Origin: Candidatus Electrothrix scaldis
GTDB lineage: Bacteria; Desulfobacterota; Desulfobulbia; Desulfobulbales; Desulfobulbaceae
Assembly: GCA_033584155.1 (NCBI GenBank)
Contig: CP138355.1
Span: 4,553,501 to 4,617,500, forward strand
Reading direction: 5' to 3'
Length of the DNA stretch: 64,000 nt
Shown: positions 1 to 9,676 of the stretch, piece by piece
Layout of the letters: each line of letters begins with the position of its first letter
How positions within the stretch are numbered: the stretch's first letter is position 1
Program-made: the position numbers and the translations under genes
Notes under the pieces: model-generated
Seen by the model: the letters and a program-made list of their open reading frames with translations, nothing else
Told to the model about the DNA's origin: nothing
Databases searched by the model: none

Positions 1-23
1 AGCACTGGAGCACCCGGAAACAA

Positions 24-1166
24 ATGCTATTCTGCGGAAATTTTTTGGCCCAACAACCTCATAACCAACAGAATCCGACGAGACCTATGACGACACCTTT
101 TCTTAATGTCCCCTTCCTCCCAGAGGAAGACTATATAGAATTTATTAATAGTAACAGCGCCCATATCGACTCTATCCACTTCAGTCTTATGGGCGCAAAG
201 AGACTCGACAACCGGATTAACCCGCAATCAATTGATAACCTTGACACCATTATTCAACTGATGAGACAGGTCAAGGTGCAAAACAAATACCTCCTCCTGA
301 ACAGCATATTCTATGGGCCAGATCTCCTCACAAAAGACGAGCACCTTTCACCTTTGATCGCTTGCATTGAAAAATGCGTCAACGCAGGTGTCGTCAAGGG
401 TATTGTTTATTATGATCAATTCCTGCTACAATCCTTATCTGCCGAGGCACCTGAGTTGGCAAAATCGCTGGAAGCCATCCCCAGCACCAACACCATGCTG
501 GACTCACAGGCAAAAATAAGCTCACACCTTGCCTATATAAGGGAAACAAACTTTCGCTTACCGAGCAAGCTCACTCTGGATCGGGCGCTCAATCGCAATC
601 TGGAAAAACTCACTGACACCATCAACTGGTGCAAAAAAGACTATCCAGAGATCAAAATAGAGCTCCTGGCAAACGAAGGATGCCTCCCCTTCTGCCCATA
701 CAGAAGCTCCCACGATGCATACATTGCCCTCGGCAACCATGAAGGAGACGACAACAGCTCAGATATCAACAACAAACTCGGTTGCAGGCAATTACTGGAC
801 AAACAGCCATACCGCCTTCTTCAGTCGCCGTTTATTCGCCCTGAAGATGTTGATTCCTATTTAAGCCAGACCGATCTTATTCTTCTCTGCGGACGCGCCC
901 AAGGTGTCGATTTCCTCAAAAAAATAATCTCTGCATATATTGCAAAGAACTACGAAGGCAACCTCCTGGGACTTCTCGATTCTATGAACTGGCTCAGCGA
1001 ACAGCTTTATATTGAGAACTCGGCCCTTGCCTTTGATTTCGCCAATATGCTCTCTGTTTGTGATAACCAGTGTCACTCCTGCGGATTCTGCATGGAGCTT
1101 TTCCGGGCGATTGCGCGCCCACTGGATGCAAACAAGAAGGAGCTCCCTGAAAAAGAGGCTATGTAG
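24..1166 (+). CDS. U32-like (collagenase-family) TIM-barrel protein, function unknown
   Basis: 380 aa, no signal peptide or membrane segment. The middle carries ELLANEGCLPFCPYRSSHD, which resembles the Cys-containing core motif of the peptidase U32 family (residues about 212-230), and the C-terminus has a second Cys cluster, CDNQCHSCGFC (about 346-356), which could bind an Fe-S cluster or zinc. U32 relatives act in ubiquinone/tRNA hydroxylation or as putative proteases, so no reaction can be assigned. A GGAG lies 13 bases before the ATG at 24, so the start is not certain; an in-frame ATG at 87 (MTTPFLNV) would give a shorter protein. A hairpin with a T-run follows the stop, so this is the last gene of its transcript. 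Upstream genes are outside the window. Confidence 0.6.
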   Translation: MLFCGNFLAQQPHNQQNPTRPMTTPFLNVPFLPEEDYIEFINSNSAHIDSIHFSLMGAKRLDNRINPQSIDNLDTIIQLMRQVKVQNKYLLLNSIFYGPDLLTKDEHLSPLIACIEKCVNAGVVKGIVYYDQFLLQSLSAEAPELAKSLEAIPSTNTMLDSQAKISSHLAYIRETNFRLPSKLTLDRALNRNLEKLTDTINWCKKDYPEIKIELLANEGCLPFCPYRSSHDAYIALGNHEGDDNSSDINNKLGCRQLLDKQPYRLLQSPFIRPEDVDSYLSQTDLILLCGRAQGVDFLKKIISAYIAKNYEGNLLGLLDSMNWLSEQLYIENSALAFDFANMLSVCDNQCHSCGFCMELFRAIARPLDANKKELPEKEAM

Positions 1167-1199
1167 TTCTGCATCAAGCCTCAATACCACTTCATCCTC

Positions 1200-1246
1200 T
1201 CGCTACCCTTCTCTCTCAAATGGAGGGTAGCGCAAGCCCTTTTTTA
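1200..1246 (+). terminator. Rho-independent terminator after the U32-like gene
   Basis: The arms CGCTACCCT (1201-1209) and AGGGTAGCG (1224-1232) form a 9-bp perfect stem. A short CAAGCCC is followed by a T-run at 1240-1246. It sits 34 bases past the stop codon of the + strand gene. Confidence 0.8.
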
Positions 1247-1327
1247 ACGTATGTTCTTCAGTACATACCACCAATATGTTTCAATACCTGCGCCCCACTC
1301 ACCTCTTCATTTCAGCTGAGCTGAAAA

Positions 1328-1374
1328 CAAAAAAGGCGCTTATAAAGCAACATAAAAGTCACTTTATAAACGCC
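1328..1374 (-). terminator. Rho-independent terminator of the tRNA-Ala gene
   Basis: Arms 1335-1347 and 1362-1374 pair over 13 bp with one G-U. On the minus strand the stem is followed by a run of T (A-run 1328-1334 on the plus strand). It lies ten bases past the 3' CCA of the tRNA, so it ends that transcript. Confidence 0.8.
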
Positions 1375-1383
1375 TCTATATTT

Positions 1384-1459
<76 letters not shown>

Positions 1460-1743
1460 TTGCTTTCTTGTGAGGAGCTTTTACCACGTTCCACACGTTC
1501 CTGTCAAGGAGAAGATCCTTCAAAATCGACAGAGAATGATTTTTTATTTTTTTCCCGATAAGCTCTCTAATAAGATTGCTAATCGCCTCCTTAACTGGTA
1601 GCATATTCTTCAACTAAATGACGGTTTAGACTAAGGCCAAATCGAACGTAATATTTCCCGCCTAACGGAAGTGTTTCTTCTCGCCTCAGGTCTTATCAAT
1701 ACTTATACTCAGCAATGTATTAAAACGATTTTTGTAAAGGTGA

Positions 1744-2787
<1,044 letters not shown>

Positions 2788-2809
2788 TGCCGGACTCTTC
2801 TTCTGAGTT

Positions 2810-3033
2810 GGGTGCGGCTCTTTTAAATCAAAGTTATCGTCTTGAAAAAGTGTCAATACTTCATTTCACTTTAACTGTTATTTGCCTAAACTGTTCCTGT
2901 TAATGCGGTGGTAATTATGGGGTCTATTTTTACCGGATTAAAAGTCGAGCAGTTCGAGCGAATAACGCTCAATTTGAAATCTACAATTGATGTATTATTA
3001 GTTAGCTAGAATTGAATAAGAAGAGCCGCACCC
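2810..3033. mobile_element. 224-bp non-autonomous transposon (MITE) between mreB and mreC
   Basis: Perfect 13-bp terminal inverted repeats: GGGTGCGGCTCTT at 2810-2822 and its reverse complement at 3021-3033. Similarity continues inward (TCAA shared at positions 19-22). The element is flanked by a direct repeat, TTCTGAGTT at 2801-2809 and 3034-3042. If the outer base is counted with the flank the repeat is 11 bp. A 9-11 bp target duplication fits IS4-type transposases. The AT-rich interior has no open frame of coding character, so this is a transposase-less derivative. Both flanking genes are intact. Confidence 0.75.
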
Positions 3034-3074
3034 TTCTGAGTTGCGTTTCCTGTTGTTGATTCACCTCCCATCTG

Positions 3075-3926
3075 ATGAAAAAAAATAGCCGCAGGCAAAG
3101 CAAGAGTAGCATCAACACGTTTCGTTTTTTTCTGTTCATAGGCACAGTTATTACTTTTGCCCTCATTCTTCTCATTATCATCCTGGGGGATCAACAATTC
3201 GGCCCTGTCCATAAAGTCGTTTTTGAAGGGGCTGGCCCTCTTCAAAAAGGCATGGCCAAAATAAGTCGCTCCATCCACTCTGTGAAAAGAAAATACATTG
3301 ATCTTCTCACAGTTCGCGAAGAAAAAGAACGGCTCTGGCGAGAATTGCAGGAGTGCAGGACAACAGCTTATGCCAACCGAGGCGCGGTTGCACTGAATGC
3401 CCGACTCAGAAAACTCCTTGATTTCAAGGAATCTTCCAATCAGCCCACTATCACTGCCCAGATTATCGGCAAAGATCCTTCGCTTTGGTTCCGCAGTGTT
3501 ATCATCGACCGTGGCACCAGCGATGGAGTCGGCAAGGGCATGCCAGTTGTGACAGGTGAAGGAATAGTTGGTCAAGTCTATGCATCATCATCGGATTATT
3601 CCAAAGTACTCCTTGCCATAGCACCTTCCAGTGCGATTGATGTCCTTTTACAGGACTCACGGATACGGGGTATCCTGAAAGGAACCGGAACAAATTTATA
3701 TCACCTTGAATATATCCTCAAAACAGCAGAGGTTTTTGTAGGAGACAGGGTTGTTACAGCCGGATACGGAGGTATGTTTCCCACCGGGCTTCCCGTTGGC
3801 ATCGTGTCAAAGGTTACCAGGAACAGGCGTGGGATGTTTCTTGAAATTGAAGTCGTCCCGGCTGTTGATTTCAAAACCCTGGAAAATCTTTTGGTCATTG
3901 AACGAGAAAAAAAAGAGTTCAACTGA
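3075..3926 (+). CDS. mreC: Rod shape-determining protein MreC
   Basis: 283 aa. One transmembrane helix near residues 17-37 is followed by a charged, probably coiled-coil stretch (about 55-110) and the periplasmic double beta-barrel domain (about 120-275), with the typical VIIDRGTSDGVGKGMPVV segment. MreC links the cytoplasmic MreB filament to PBP2 and RodA in the periplasm. The ATG at 3075 has only a weak ribosome site. The MITE upstream may have moved the gene away from its original spacing to mreB. mreD follows after 61 bases. Confidence 0.93.
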   Translation: MKKNSRRQSKSSINTFRFFLFIGTVITFALILLIIILGDQQFGPVHKVVFEGAGPLQKGMAKISRSIHSVKRKYIDLLTVREEKERLWRELQECRTTAYANRGAVALNARLRKLLDFKESSNQPTITAQIIGKDPSLWFRSVIIDRGTSDGVGKGMPVVTGEGIVGQVYASSSDYSKVLLAIAPSSAIDVLLQDSRIRGILKGTGTNLYHLEYILKTAEVFVGDRVVTAGYGGMFPTGLPVGIVSKVTRNRRGMFLEIEVVPAVDFKTLENLLVIEREKKEFN

Positions 3927-3987
3927 CCTCCTCCGCTCTTATCCCATTCCCTGTTTTCTTATCCCAGCAGCATCATAATTTTGTCCT

Positions 3988-4521
3988 ATGCTCACTCTTT
4001 CATTCATAGCCGTAGGCCTCCTACTTGTTGTCATGCAAACCACCTTGTTCATGCCCTCTCCCCTATGGCTTGCATCCCCTGATTTATACTATATTCTTGT
4101 CGGCTATCTCGCCTATAATTTCACGTTGATCCGGGGTATTGCGGTGCTCCTTCCTATAAGCATGGTACTTGACGTCTATTCCGGGACCATCATCGGCATG
4201 TACCCGGCCCTCTGCTACCTTGGCTATTTTCTTCTCAAATTTATGGTCGCCAAAATGCCAGTTCGCAAGTCACTCTATCAACTCCCCCTTGTTGCACTCA
4301 GTTACCTGATTGTCAACTGGATTCTTCTTCTGCTGCTTAATTTTTTTCAGCCACAGGTTGTCGCTGGTTGGGACTGGTTCCCTATCCTGCTCCGGGTTTT
4401 CCTGATCTATATCTTTTCTTTTCCACTCTTTCGCTTCTTTACCTTTCTTGATAAAAAACTCAGAGGAAAAATTTCTTCTAAACGCTTTTCCCGTTCTCTC
4501 CCCGGAAATCAATTTCGCTAA
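3988..4521 (+). CDS. mreD: Rod shape-determining membrane protein MreD
   Basis: 177 aa, almost entirely hydrophobic with five or six predicted membrane segments, matching MreD in size and place between mreC and the PBP2 gene. Primary sequence of MreD is poorly conserved, so position in the operon carries much of the weight. The C-terminal tail is basic (LRGKISSKRFSRS), as expected for a cytoplasmic end. The gene ends 15 bases before mrdA, so translation is probably coupled. It belongs to the elongasome with MreB, MreC, PBP2 and RodA. Confidence 0.85.
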   Translation: MLTLSFIAVGLLLVVMQTTLFMPSPLWLASPDLYYILVGYLAYNFTLIRGIAVLLPISMVLDVYSGTIIGMYPALCYLGYFLLKFMVAKMPVRKSLYQLPLVALSYLIVNWILLLLLNFFQPQVVAGWDWFPILLRVFLIYIFSFPLFRFFTFLDKKLRGKISSKRFSRSLPGNQFR

Positions 4522-4536
4522 GATTAATAAGCGATT

Positions 4537-6528
4537 ATGAAAAATATCAGAAAACAGAATCGAAAAAGAGAGCCTGCTCAGGACATCAGCGGCTGGCCCC
4601 GTGATACCGGAACACCACGCATCACCCATATTAACGACGGTGAGCTTGATTTTTATCGTCGCCGGGCCATGTATTCCTCTTCTGTTCTGGTCTTTTTTTT
4701 CATCATCATCATTACCCGACTCTGGTATCTGCAAATTCAACAAGGGGATGAATACAATAAACTCGCAAAAAATAACCGAGTACGCTATCTGGAAATTGCC
4801 GCGCCCCGAGGAAATATTCTGGATCGGAAAGGGCGTGAAATTGTTACCAACCGCCCCTCCTTCAACGTTGTCTGGGTCAGGGAAAGTAACCGTGTTGACG
4901 ATGCCCTGCTTAAAAAAATCTCTGCAATTCTCGGGATAGAGATATCTGAGCTGCTAGCAAGAACCCGCAAGATGGTTGGCACACCGGGCCATATCCCCAT
5001 TCGCCTTGCCGAAGAATTGAGTTGGGACAAGGTTGCCTATATTGAAAATAACAGAATGGAACTTCCCGGAATCCAGATAGAGGTTGCTCCGCAAAGGGTA
5101 TATCATTACGGCAACCTCGCCTCACACATCATCGGTTATCTCGGTGAAATCAGCCAAAAAGATCTTTCGTCAGACGCATTTGAGGGCTATAAGTCCGGTG
5201 ATATGGTCGGAAAAATGGGACTTGAAAAAATACGGGAAAAAGACCTTCGCGGAGAAAAAGGGCGTCATTACATGGAAGTGAATGCTCTCGGATTTGAGCA
5301 GCGTAATCTCAAAGGACTGGAGCCCCTCCCAGGTAATGATGTGCAACTCACCATTGATGTTGATCTTCAGCAGGCAGCTGAAGAACTCATGATGAAGGAT
5401 GACAAATCCGGTGCAGTGGTTGCAATCGAGGTCAACACTGGTCGCCTGCTGATGTTGGCCAGCTCTCCTGTTTTGGAGCTGGATAAATTCCTCGGTGGCA
5501 TTTCAATAAAACATTGGAAGGAGATGCTGAATAATCCTCATCATCCTCTGATCAACAAGATTGTCCAGGGTCAGTACCCTCCGGCTTCCACTTACAAAAT
5601 AGTCACAGCCATAGCAGCCCTGGCAGAGGGCGTTATAACGCCCGACAGCTCAGTCTATTGTCCCGGTCATTACCGCTTCGGCAATCGAACCTATCGTTGC
5701 TGGAAAAAATCCGGACACGGCGCTGTCAATCTGAAGCGTGCATTGTCTGAATCCTGTGATGTCTATTTTTACCAGGTCGGGCAACGGCTCGGGGTTAACA
5801 GGCTGGCCAGCTACGCAACTCGGTTAGGACTGGGCCAAAAAACCGGGGTGGAAATGGAGCATGAACGGAGCGGACTTATCCCCACTTCAGACTGGAAGCT
5901 GCAACGCTATAAACGACCTTGGCAGGAAGGCGAGACCCTTTCCATAGCTATCGGGCAAGGATTTAACTTGGTGACTCCCCTTCAGCTCGCTCTCATGACT
6001 GCAACTGTAGCTAATGGCGGCACCTTGTACAAACCAGGTATGATCGAAACTGTACGCGATCCAGATGGTCATATTATTGAGCAATTCCAGCCCACGGTCC
6101 TGGATCGTTTTGATGATCAGGGCCGCAATCTGGAAGTCGTTAAAGAAGGATTAATTGAAGCAGTCAATGGACGTCGTGGTACAGCACGCCGAGCCAAACT
6201 TGAAAACATCATCGTTGCAGGGAAAACCGGGACAGCACAGGTTGTTCGGCTCAAGCAGTATAAACATTTAAAAGAAGAAGATATCCCCTATAAATATCGA
6301 GACCATGCCTGGTTTACCTGCTTTGCACCAGCAGAACGCCCGGAAATAGCGGTCACAGTTCTGGTTGAGCATGGCCTGCACGGCGGATCAGCAGCGGCCC
6401 CCATTGCTAAGGCAGTGTTGGAAAAATACTTCGGACCACGGGGAAAAATGTCGGAAAATATGGCCTCGGTGGTGCTCTTTCAGGAAGAGCTTGCCTCATC
6501 AACAGATTCCCCAGAAATCATACATTAA
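4537..6528 (+). CDS. mrdA: Penicillin-binding protein 2, elongasome transpeptidase
   Basis: 663 aa. Cross-links new peptidoglycan in the lateral wall, working with RodA. One N-terminal membrane helix (about residues 46-65), then the PBP dimerisation domain (about 80-250), then the transpeptidase domain. The three active-site motifs are intact: STYK with nucleophile Ser351, SCD at 406-408 as the SxN-type motif (Asp in place of Asn, as in other PBP2s), and KTGT at 563-566. The start is placed 15 bases after mreD. The short basic N-terminal tail (KNIRKQNRKR) lies in the cytoplasm. rodA follows after about 60 bases. Confidence 0.95.
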   Translation: MKNIRKQNRKREPAQDISGWPRDTGTPRITHINDGELDFYRRRAMYSSSVLVFFFIIIITRLWYLQIQQGDEYNKLAKNNRVRYLEIAAPRGNILDRKGREIVTNRPSFNVVWVRESNRVDDALLKKISAILGIEISELLARTRKMVGTPGHIPIRLAEELSWDKVAYIENNRMELPGIQIEVAPQRVYHYGNLASHIIGYLGEISQKDLSSDAFEGYKSGDMVGKMGLEKIREKDLRGEKGRHYMEVNALGFEQRNLKGLEPLPGNDVQLTIDVDLQQAAEELMMKDDKSGAVVAIEVNTGRLLMLASSPVLELDKFLGGISIKHWKEMLNNPHHPLINKIVQGQYPPASTYKIVTAIAALAEGVITPDSSVYCPGHYRFGNRTYRCWKKSGHGAVNLKRALSESCDVYFYQVGQRLGVNRLASYATRLGLGQKTGVEMEHERSGLIPTSDWKLQRYKRPWQEGETLSIAIGQGFNLVTPLQLALMTATVANGGTLYKPGMIETVRDPDGHIIEQFQPTVLDRFDDQGRNLEVVKEGLIEAVNGRRGTARRAKLENIIVAGKTGTAQVVRLKQYKHLKEEDIPYKYRDHAWFTCFAPAERPEIAVTVLVEHGLHGGSAAAPIAKAVLEKYFGPRGKMSENMASVVLFQEELASSTDSPEIIH

Positions 6529-6589
6529 CAGAAACGTCTCTCTATCTCACCTCCCAGGGGTGAGATGACGAAAAATAAAAGGTGTGCTC

Positions 6590-7702
6590 ATGCTTCGATT
6601 CGACAGACGTCTTGTTCATAATTTCGACTGGGTTATGGTCGTCATTCTCCTGCTCATCTCCACCATGTCCCTGGCCAGCTTATTCAGTGCTACCTGGAAC
6701 GGTGGACCGTCCACGTCACCGGTATTTTATAAGCAGCTGTATTTCTTTCTCTTTGGCTACGCTTTTATTCTGGTTCTTATCAGCATTGATTATGGTGAGC
6801 TTGAAACCCTCTCCTATCTTGGCTATGGCTTAATTTGCCTCCTCTTGCTTTATACCAATCTCTTTGTTGATAGTATTGCCGGAACCCAACGCTGGATCAA
6901 TCTCGGATTCTTCCACCTCCAGCCCTCAGAACCAGCCAAATTGATCCTTGTCCTGGTGCTGGCCAGCTGCTATGCCAGCAATGAATATGTGGAAAACGGC
7001 TATCGCCTGAGGGATATCCTCCGACCAGCCATTATTACAGCAGTCCCCTTTCTCCTCATTCTTATCCAACCGGACCTGGGAACCGCACTCATGTTGGCCA
7101 TTCTTTTTGTTTCCATGACCATGTTCGCCCATCTGCGCTGGTCAACGATCAGCATCCTCGGCGGCACAGGACTTGCTTGTGCCGTATTAGGCTGGTTTTA
7201 TGGTTTGAAAGATTACCAGAGAAGGCGTATTGAAACCTTTCTCAATCCAGAAAGCGACCCCATGAATCATGGGTATCAGATTAAGCAATCAAAAATAGCC
7301 GTGGGCAGTGGGCAGGCATTTGGCAAAGGATTTATGGAGGGAACCCAAGGACATCTGAACTTCCTACCGGAACGACACACCGACTTCGCCTTTGCGGTCT
7401 GGTGTGAAGAACTGGGTTTTGTTGGCTCCTTATTCTTTCTCGTCTGTTTCTTCTTCATGCTGTTCTGGGGGATCAATATCGCCTTAACAGCCAGAGATAA
7501 ATTTGGTGTCTACTTAGCCTTTGGCCTGGTGATGCTCATCTTCTGGCAGACGGTCATTAATCTTTTTATGATCATGGGTATGCTGCCGGTGGTAGGCATT
7601 CCACTGCCTCTGTTTAGCTATGGTGGTTCATCCTTATTGACGACCTTAGTGGCGATCGGCATCCTGATGAATATTCGGATGCGGAGATTTCAGGTGAGAT
7701 AG
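6590..7702 (+). CDS. rodA: RodA, SEDS-family peptidoglycan glycosyltransferase
   Basis: About 370 aa with ten hydrophobic segments, the SEDS (FtsW/RodA/SpoVE) fold. It polymerises lipid II glycan strands in elongation, as partner of PBP2 encoded just upstream. Recognisable signatures are NLGFFHLQPSEPAKL near residue 105, and the C-terminal PVVGIPLPLFSYGGSSLL near 335-352. A GTG at 6584 is in frame two codons earlier, but ATG 6590 has AAGGTG at better spacing and is preferred. It is the last gene of the operon and is convergent with the DUF134 gene, with only 42 bases between and no clear terminator. Confidence 0.95.
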   Translation: MLRFDRRLVHNFDWVMVVILLLISTMSLASLFSATWNGGPSTSPVFYKQLYFFLFGYAFILVLISIDYGELETLSYLGYGLICLLLLYTNLFVDSIAGTQRWINLGFFHLQPSEPAKLILVLVLASCYASNEYVENGYRLRDILRPAIITAVPFLLILIQPDLGTALMLAILFVSMTMFAHLRWSTISILGGTGLACAVLGWFYGLKDYQRRRIETFLNPESDPMNHGYQIKQSKIAVGSGQAFGKGFMEGTQGHLNFLPERHTDFAFAVWCEELGFVGSLFFLVCFFFMLFWGINIALTARDKFGVYLAFGLVMLIFWQTVINLFMIMGMLPVVGIPLPLFSYGGSSLLTTLVAIGILMNIRMRRFQVR

Positions 7703-7744
7703 AAAAAAAAGTAAACAGGAGGAGTAGGAGAAAAGAAGGAGCTA

Positions 7745-8029
7745 TCAGGTATCTTCAGAAAAGATCAAGGCAGCCCCAGAGACCAAGGCTTCAGCAACCT
7801 TTTTGCGTGAACCTGTCAGCAAACGTTGAACCGTCCCCCGAGATATGCCCATGCGCTCTCCAGCCTGTTCCTGGGTTAATCCTTCCAGATCACAGAGCTT
7901 GAGCGACTCCAGTTCATCGCGGTACAGAATAATCTGGTTCAATTTCCGCAAAGGTAATCCTACAGGCTTAAAAGCCTGGCCGCAAAATTCACCTTCGCAG
8001 CATCGTTTTTTCTTCAGACGTGGAGACAT
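7745..8029 (-). CDS. DUF134 / UPF0251 helix-turn-helix protein
   Basis: 94 aa from the start MSPRLKKKR at 8029, the usual beginning of this family; an in-frame ATG at 8101 would add 24 unrelated residues and lie inside an inverted repeat. The core has a Cys pair (CCEGEFC) and a sigma-type helix-turn-helix, LTQEQAGERMGISRGTVQRLL. DUF134 proteins are small DNA-binding regulators commonly found beside NifX/NifB-like domain proteins and MinD-type Fe-S ATPases, as here. The Cys residues suggest metal or cluster sensing, which is inference. It is the second gene of a minus-strand pair, separated from the first by a hairpin leader. Confidence 0.8.
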   Translation of the reverse strand: MSPRLKKKRCCEGEFCGQAFKPVGLPLRKLNQIILYRDELESLKLCDLEGLTQEQAGERMGISRGTVQRLLTGSRKKVAEALVSGAALIFSEDT

Positions 8030-8042
8030 TGGGACAAAAAGA

Positions 8043-8099
8043 GCAGGTTGCAAAAAGTTGGGAGAAATATAACGTTTTTCTTTTCTCTTTGCAACCTGC
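8043..8099 (-). promoter_or_regulatory. Inverted repeat between the NifX-like and DUF134 genes
   Basis: GCAGGTTGCAAA (8043-8054) and TTTGCAACCTGC (8088-8099) form a perfect 12-bp stem, extendable to 15 with one mismatch, around a 33-base loop. On the minus strand it falls just after the first gene and 14 bases before the DUF134 start. It could be an operator, an mRNA processing hairpin or an attenuator. No T-run follows on the minus strand. Confidence 0.5.
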
Positions 8100-8134
8100 A
8101 AGCAAGATCAGCTAATATACAAAAGCTGGGAAGA

Positions 8135-8533
8135 TTAGTGATGGCAGGTACCAGCGCCCTTGCAGGTCTGGTCAGCTCGCATCACCGGGAAACTTCCTTG
8201 CACTATGCCATCCACGGCCTCCTGCACCTTGTTCAGACTACTTTTTTCTGCAAAATAGACATCAATATTTACATCAGCAAGAGCCTGCATAGGACGCGCC
8301 CCCATACCACCAACAACAATTGCCTGCACGCCCTGATCTTTTAATAATTGCACTGGCTCCATACAGCCTCCGGCACCGTGCTCAACATTGGCAACAGTAT
8401 CAACGGAAGCGACTTTGCCCTCTTGAATATCAATCAGGGTAAAAAGCTCACAATGCCCGAAATGTTCAGAAATTTCAGCGTCAAGACCGCCAGGTGTATT
8501 TGAAGGAACAGCGAGAAAAAATGATGAACTCAT
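8135..8533 (-). CDS. NifX/NifB-like dinitrogenase iron-molybdenum cofactor family protein
   Basis: 132 aa, PF02579-type fold. Motifs are the start FFLAVPSNTPGGLDAEISEHFG, here quoted only as its pieces PSNTPGGLD and EHFGHCELF, and the glycine-rich VVGGMGARPMQAL. The C-terminus ends in CKGAGTCHH, a possible metal ligand set. Stand-alone members of this family in anaerobes are thought to bind or carry Fe-S or Fe-Mo type clusters, but the role is not established for this form. It is transcribed before the DUF134 regulator on the minus strand. There is no nitrogenase gene in the window, so involvement in nitrogen fixation should not be assumed. Confidence 0.85.
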   Translation of the reverse strand: MSSSFFLAVPSNTPGGLDAEISEHFGHCELFTLIDIQEGKVASVDTVANVEHGAGGCMEPVQLLKDQGVQAIVVGGMGARPMQALADVNIDVYFAEKSSLNKVQEAVDGIVQGSFPVMRADQTCKGAGTCHH

Positions 8534-8915
8534 GACAGGTATCTCCGGTTAAATTTTATTTTCTCATTGTGCGGAAATTCTTCTCAACCTCAAGAAAAAG
8601 CTTCTTTATGGACCAGAGACGACCCGCACATGTTGCACAACACTATTTTGTGCATTTGTGTATATGCACATTTGATAATTATTTTCTTCTCTACTGTCAA
8701 TGGAAATTTTTCCCGATCATATCTGAAAAAATCACAAGCCATAGACAAGTGAGGAGGAATAGAGTAAATTTATTTGTTAGTTCGTTTGCATTCAATAAAA
8801 AAATCTCAGCAGAGTATTGATCCCCCCTCCTTTCAACTCTGCCATCTGATATTTTAATTTAACAACACAGTTATCCCTCAGGATTCCGTCAAGATACTGA
8901 TCAGGTATTCCTTCC
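8534..8915. promoter_or_regulatory. Divergent intergenic region with a palindrome
   Basis: 382 bases between two divergent genes. It contains the inverted repeat TGTGCAT-N8-ATGCACA at 8649-8670, suited to a dimeric regulator, and AT-rich sequence around it. Open frames here (for example 8569-8820) have no ribosome site or recognisable protein. Promoters for both neighbours are expected but cannot be fixed by eye. Confidence 0.35.
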
Positions 8916-9548
8916 ATGATTTATATTTTTCAAAGTCTCCAAAGTTTCTCTACCTATGCTGGACGTAGACCTATACTACATACAAGCCTTGCCCTCCTCT
9001 TCTTTTTTGCCCTTTTTTTCTCCTTTCCCGTTTTCTCCGCGTCCCAAGCTGAAAAAGAAAAAGAACCAATCATTGATGAAATAGTTATCAGTGCAGCAGG
9101 AGGCAACCTCGTACTCTTTGCAACAGTACGCCATTGTTTCACCGATGAAATGCTTGAAGGCGTGCGAAATGGCATCCCCCTGACCTTCCGCTTTGATATC
9201 CGCCTGGATAAAATACGGAAAAATTGGTTTGATTCCGAGTTGGTCGAGCATAAAATCAACCACACCCTGAGCTATGATCCCCTCAAAGAAGAGTATCAGG
9301 TTGCCTTTGCTGAAAAAGATAGACCCGAAGTCACCAGATCCCTGAATGAGGCGAAGAAGATGATGGCTGACATCAACGGACTTGCACTCCATCCACTGAA
9401 TGAGCTCCAAGCGGGATCCCCCTACTCTCTGGAAATCAAGGCAACCCTGGTTGAGAACACCTTCCCCCTCAGCATGCATTCTATTATCCCCTTTACCTCG
9501 CTGTGGAATTTTGAAACCGACTGGCGCATTGTTGAGTTTAACTATTAG
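8916..9548 (+). CDS. DUF4390 exported protein
   Basis: 210 aa with an N-terminal hydrophobic segment (about residues 22-42, ending FSASQA), likely a signal peptide or anchor, and the rest periplasmic. The body (LVLFATVRHCFTDEML, GIPLTFRFDIRLD) matches the DUF4390 family, which is repeatedly found directly before NtrY-type kinases in Desulfobacterota and Betaproteobacteria. Its role is unknown; the position suggests a periplasmic partner of the sensor kinase encoded 128 bases downstream. That link is inference. Confidence 0.75.
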   Translation: MIYIFQSLQSFSTYAGRRPILHTSLALLFFFALFFSFPVFSASQAEKEKEPIIDEIVISAAGGNLVLFATVRHCFTDEMLEGVRNGIPLTFRFDIRLDKIRKNWFDSELVEHKINHTLSYDPLKEEYQVAFAEKDRPEVTRSLNEAKKMMADINGLALHPLNELQAGSPYSLEIKATLVENTFPLSMHSIIPFTSLWNFETDWRIVEFNY

Positions 9549-9676
9549 CCTCTCATATTCTTCAAAGCCAACACACTTCCCTCCCAAGGTACAATAGTAC
9601 AATATCAGCTACCCGGAACTTCAGATAATTCAGACTATTCAGACTATTTTACCGCTTACCTGAGAGACGACCTCTG

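Noticed and set aside
8135-8533. Nitrogen fixation cluster
   Set aside because: The NifX-like protein is a stand-alone type with DUF134; there is no nifHDK or other nif gene in the window.
8569-8820. 83-aa frame upstream of DUF4390
   Set aside because: No ribosome site or recognisable protein; it lies in a divergent promoter region.
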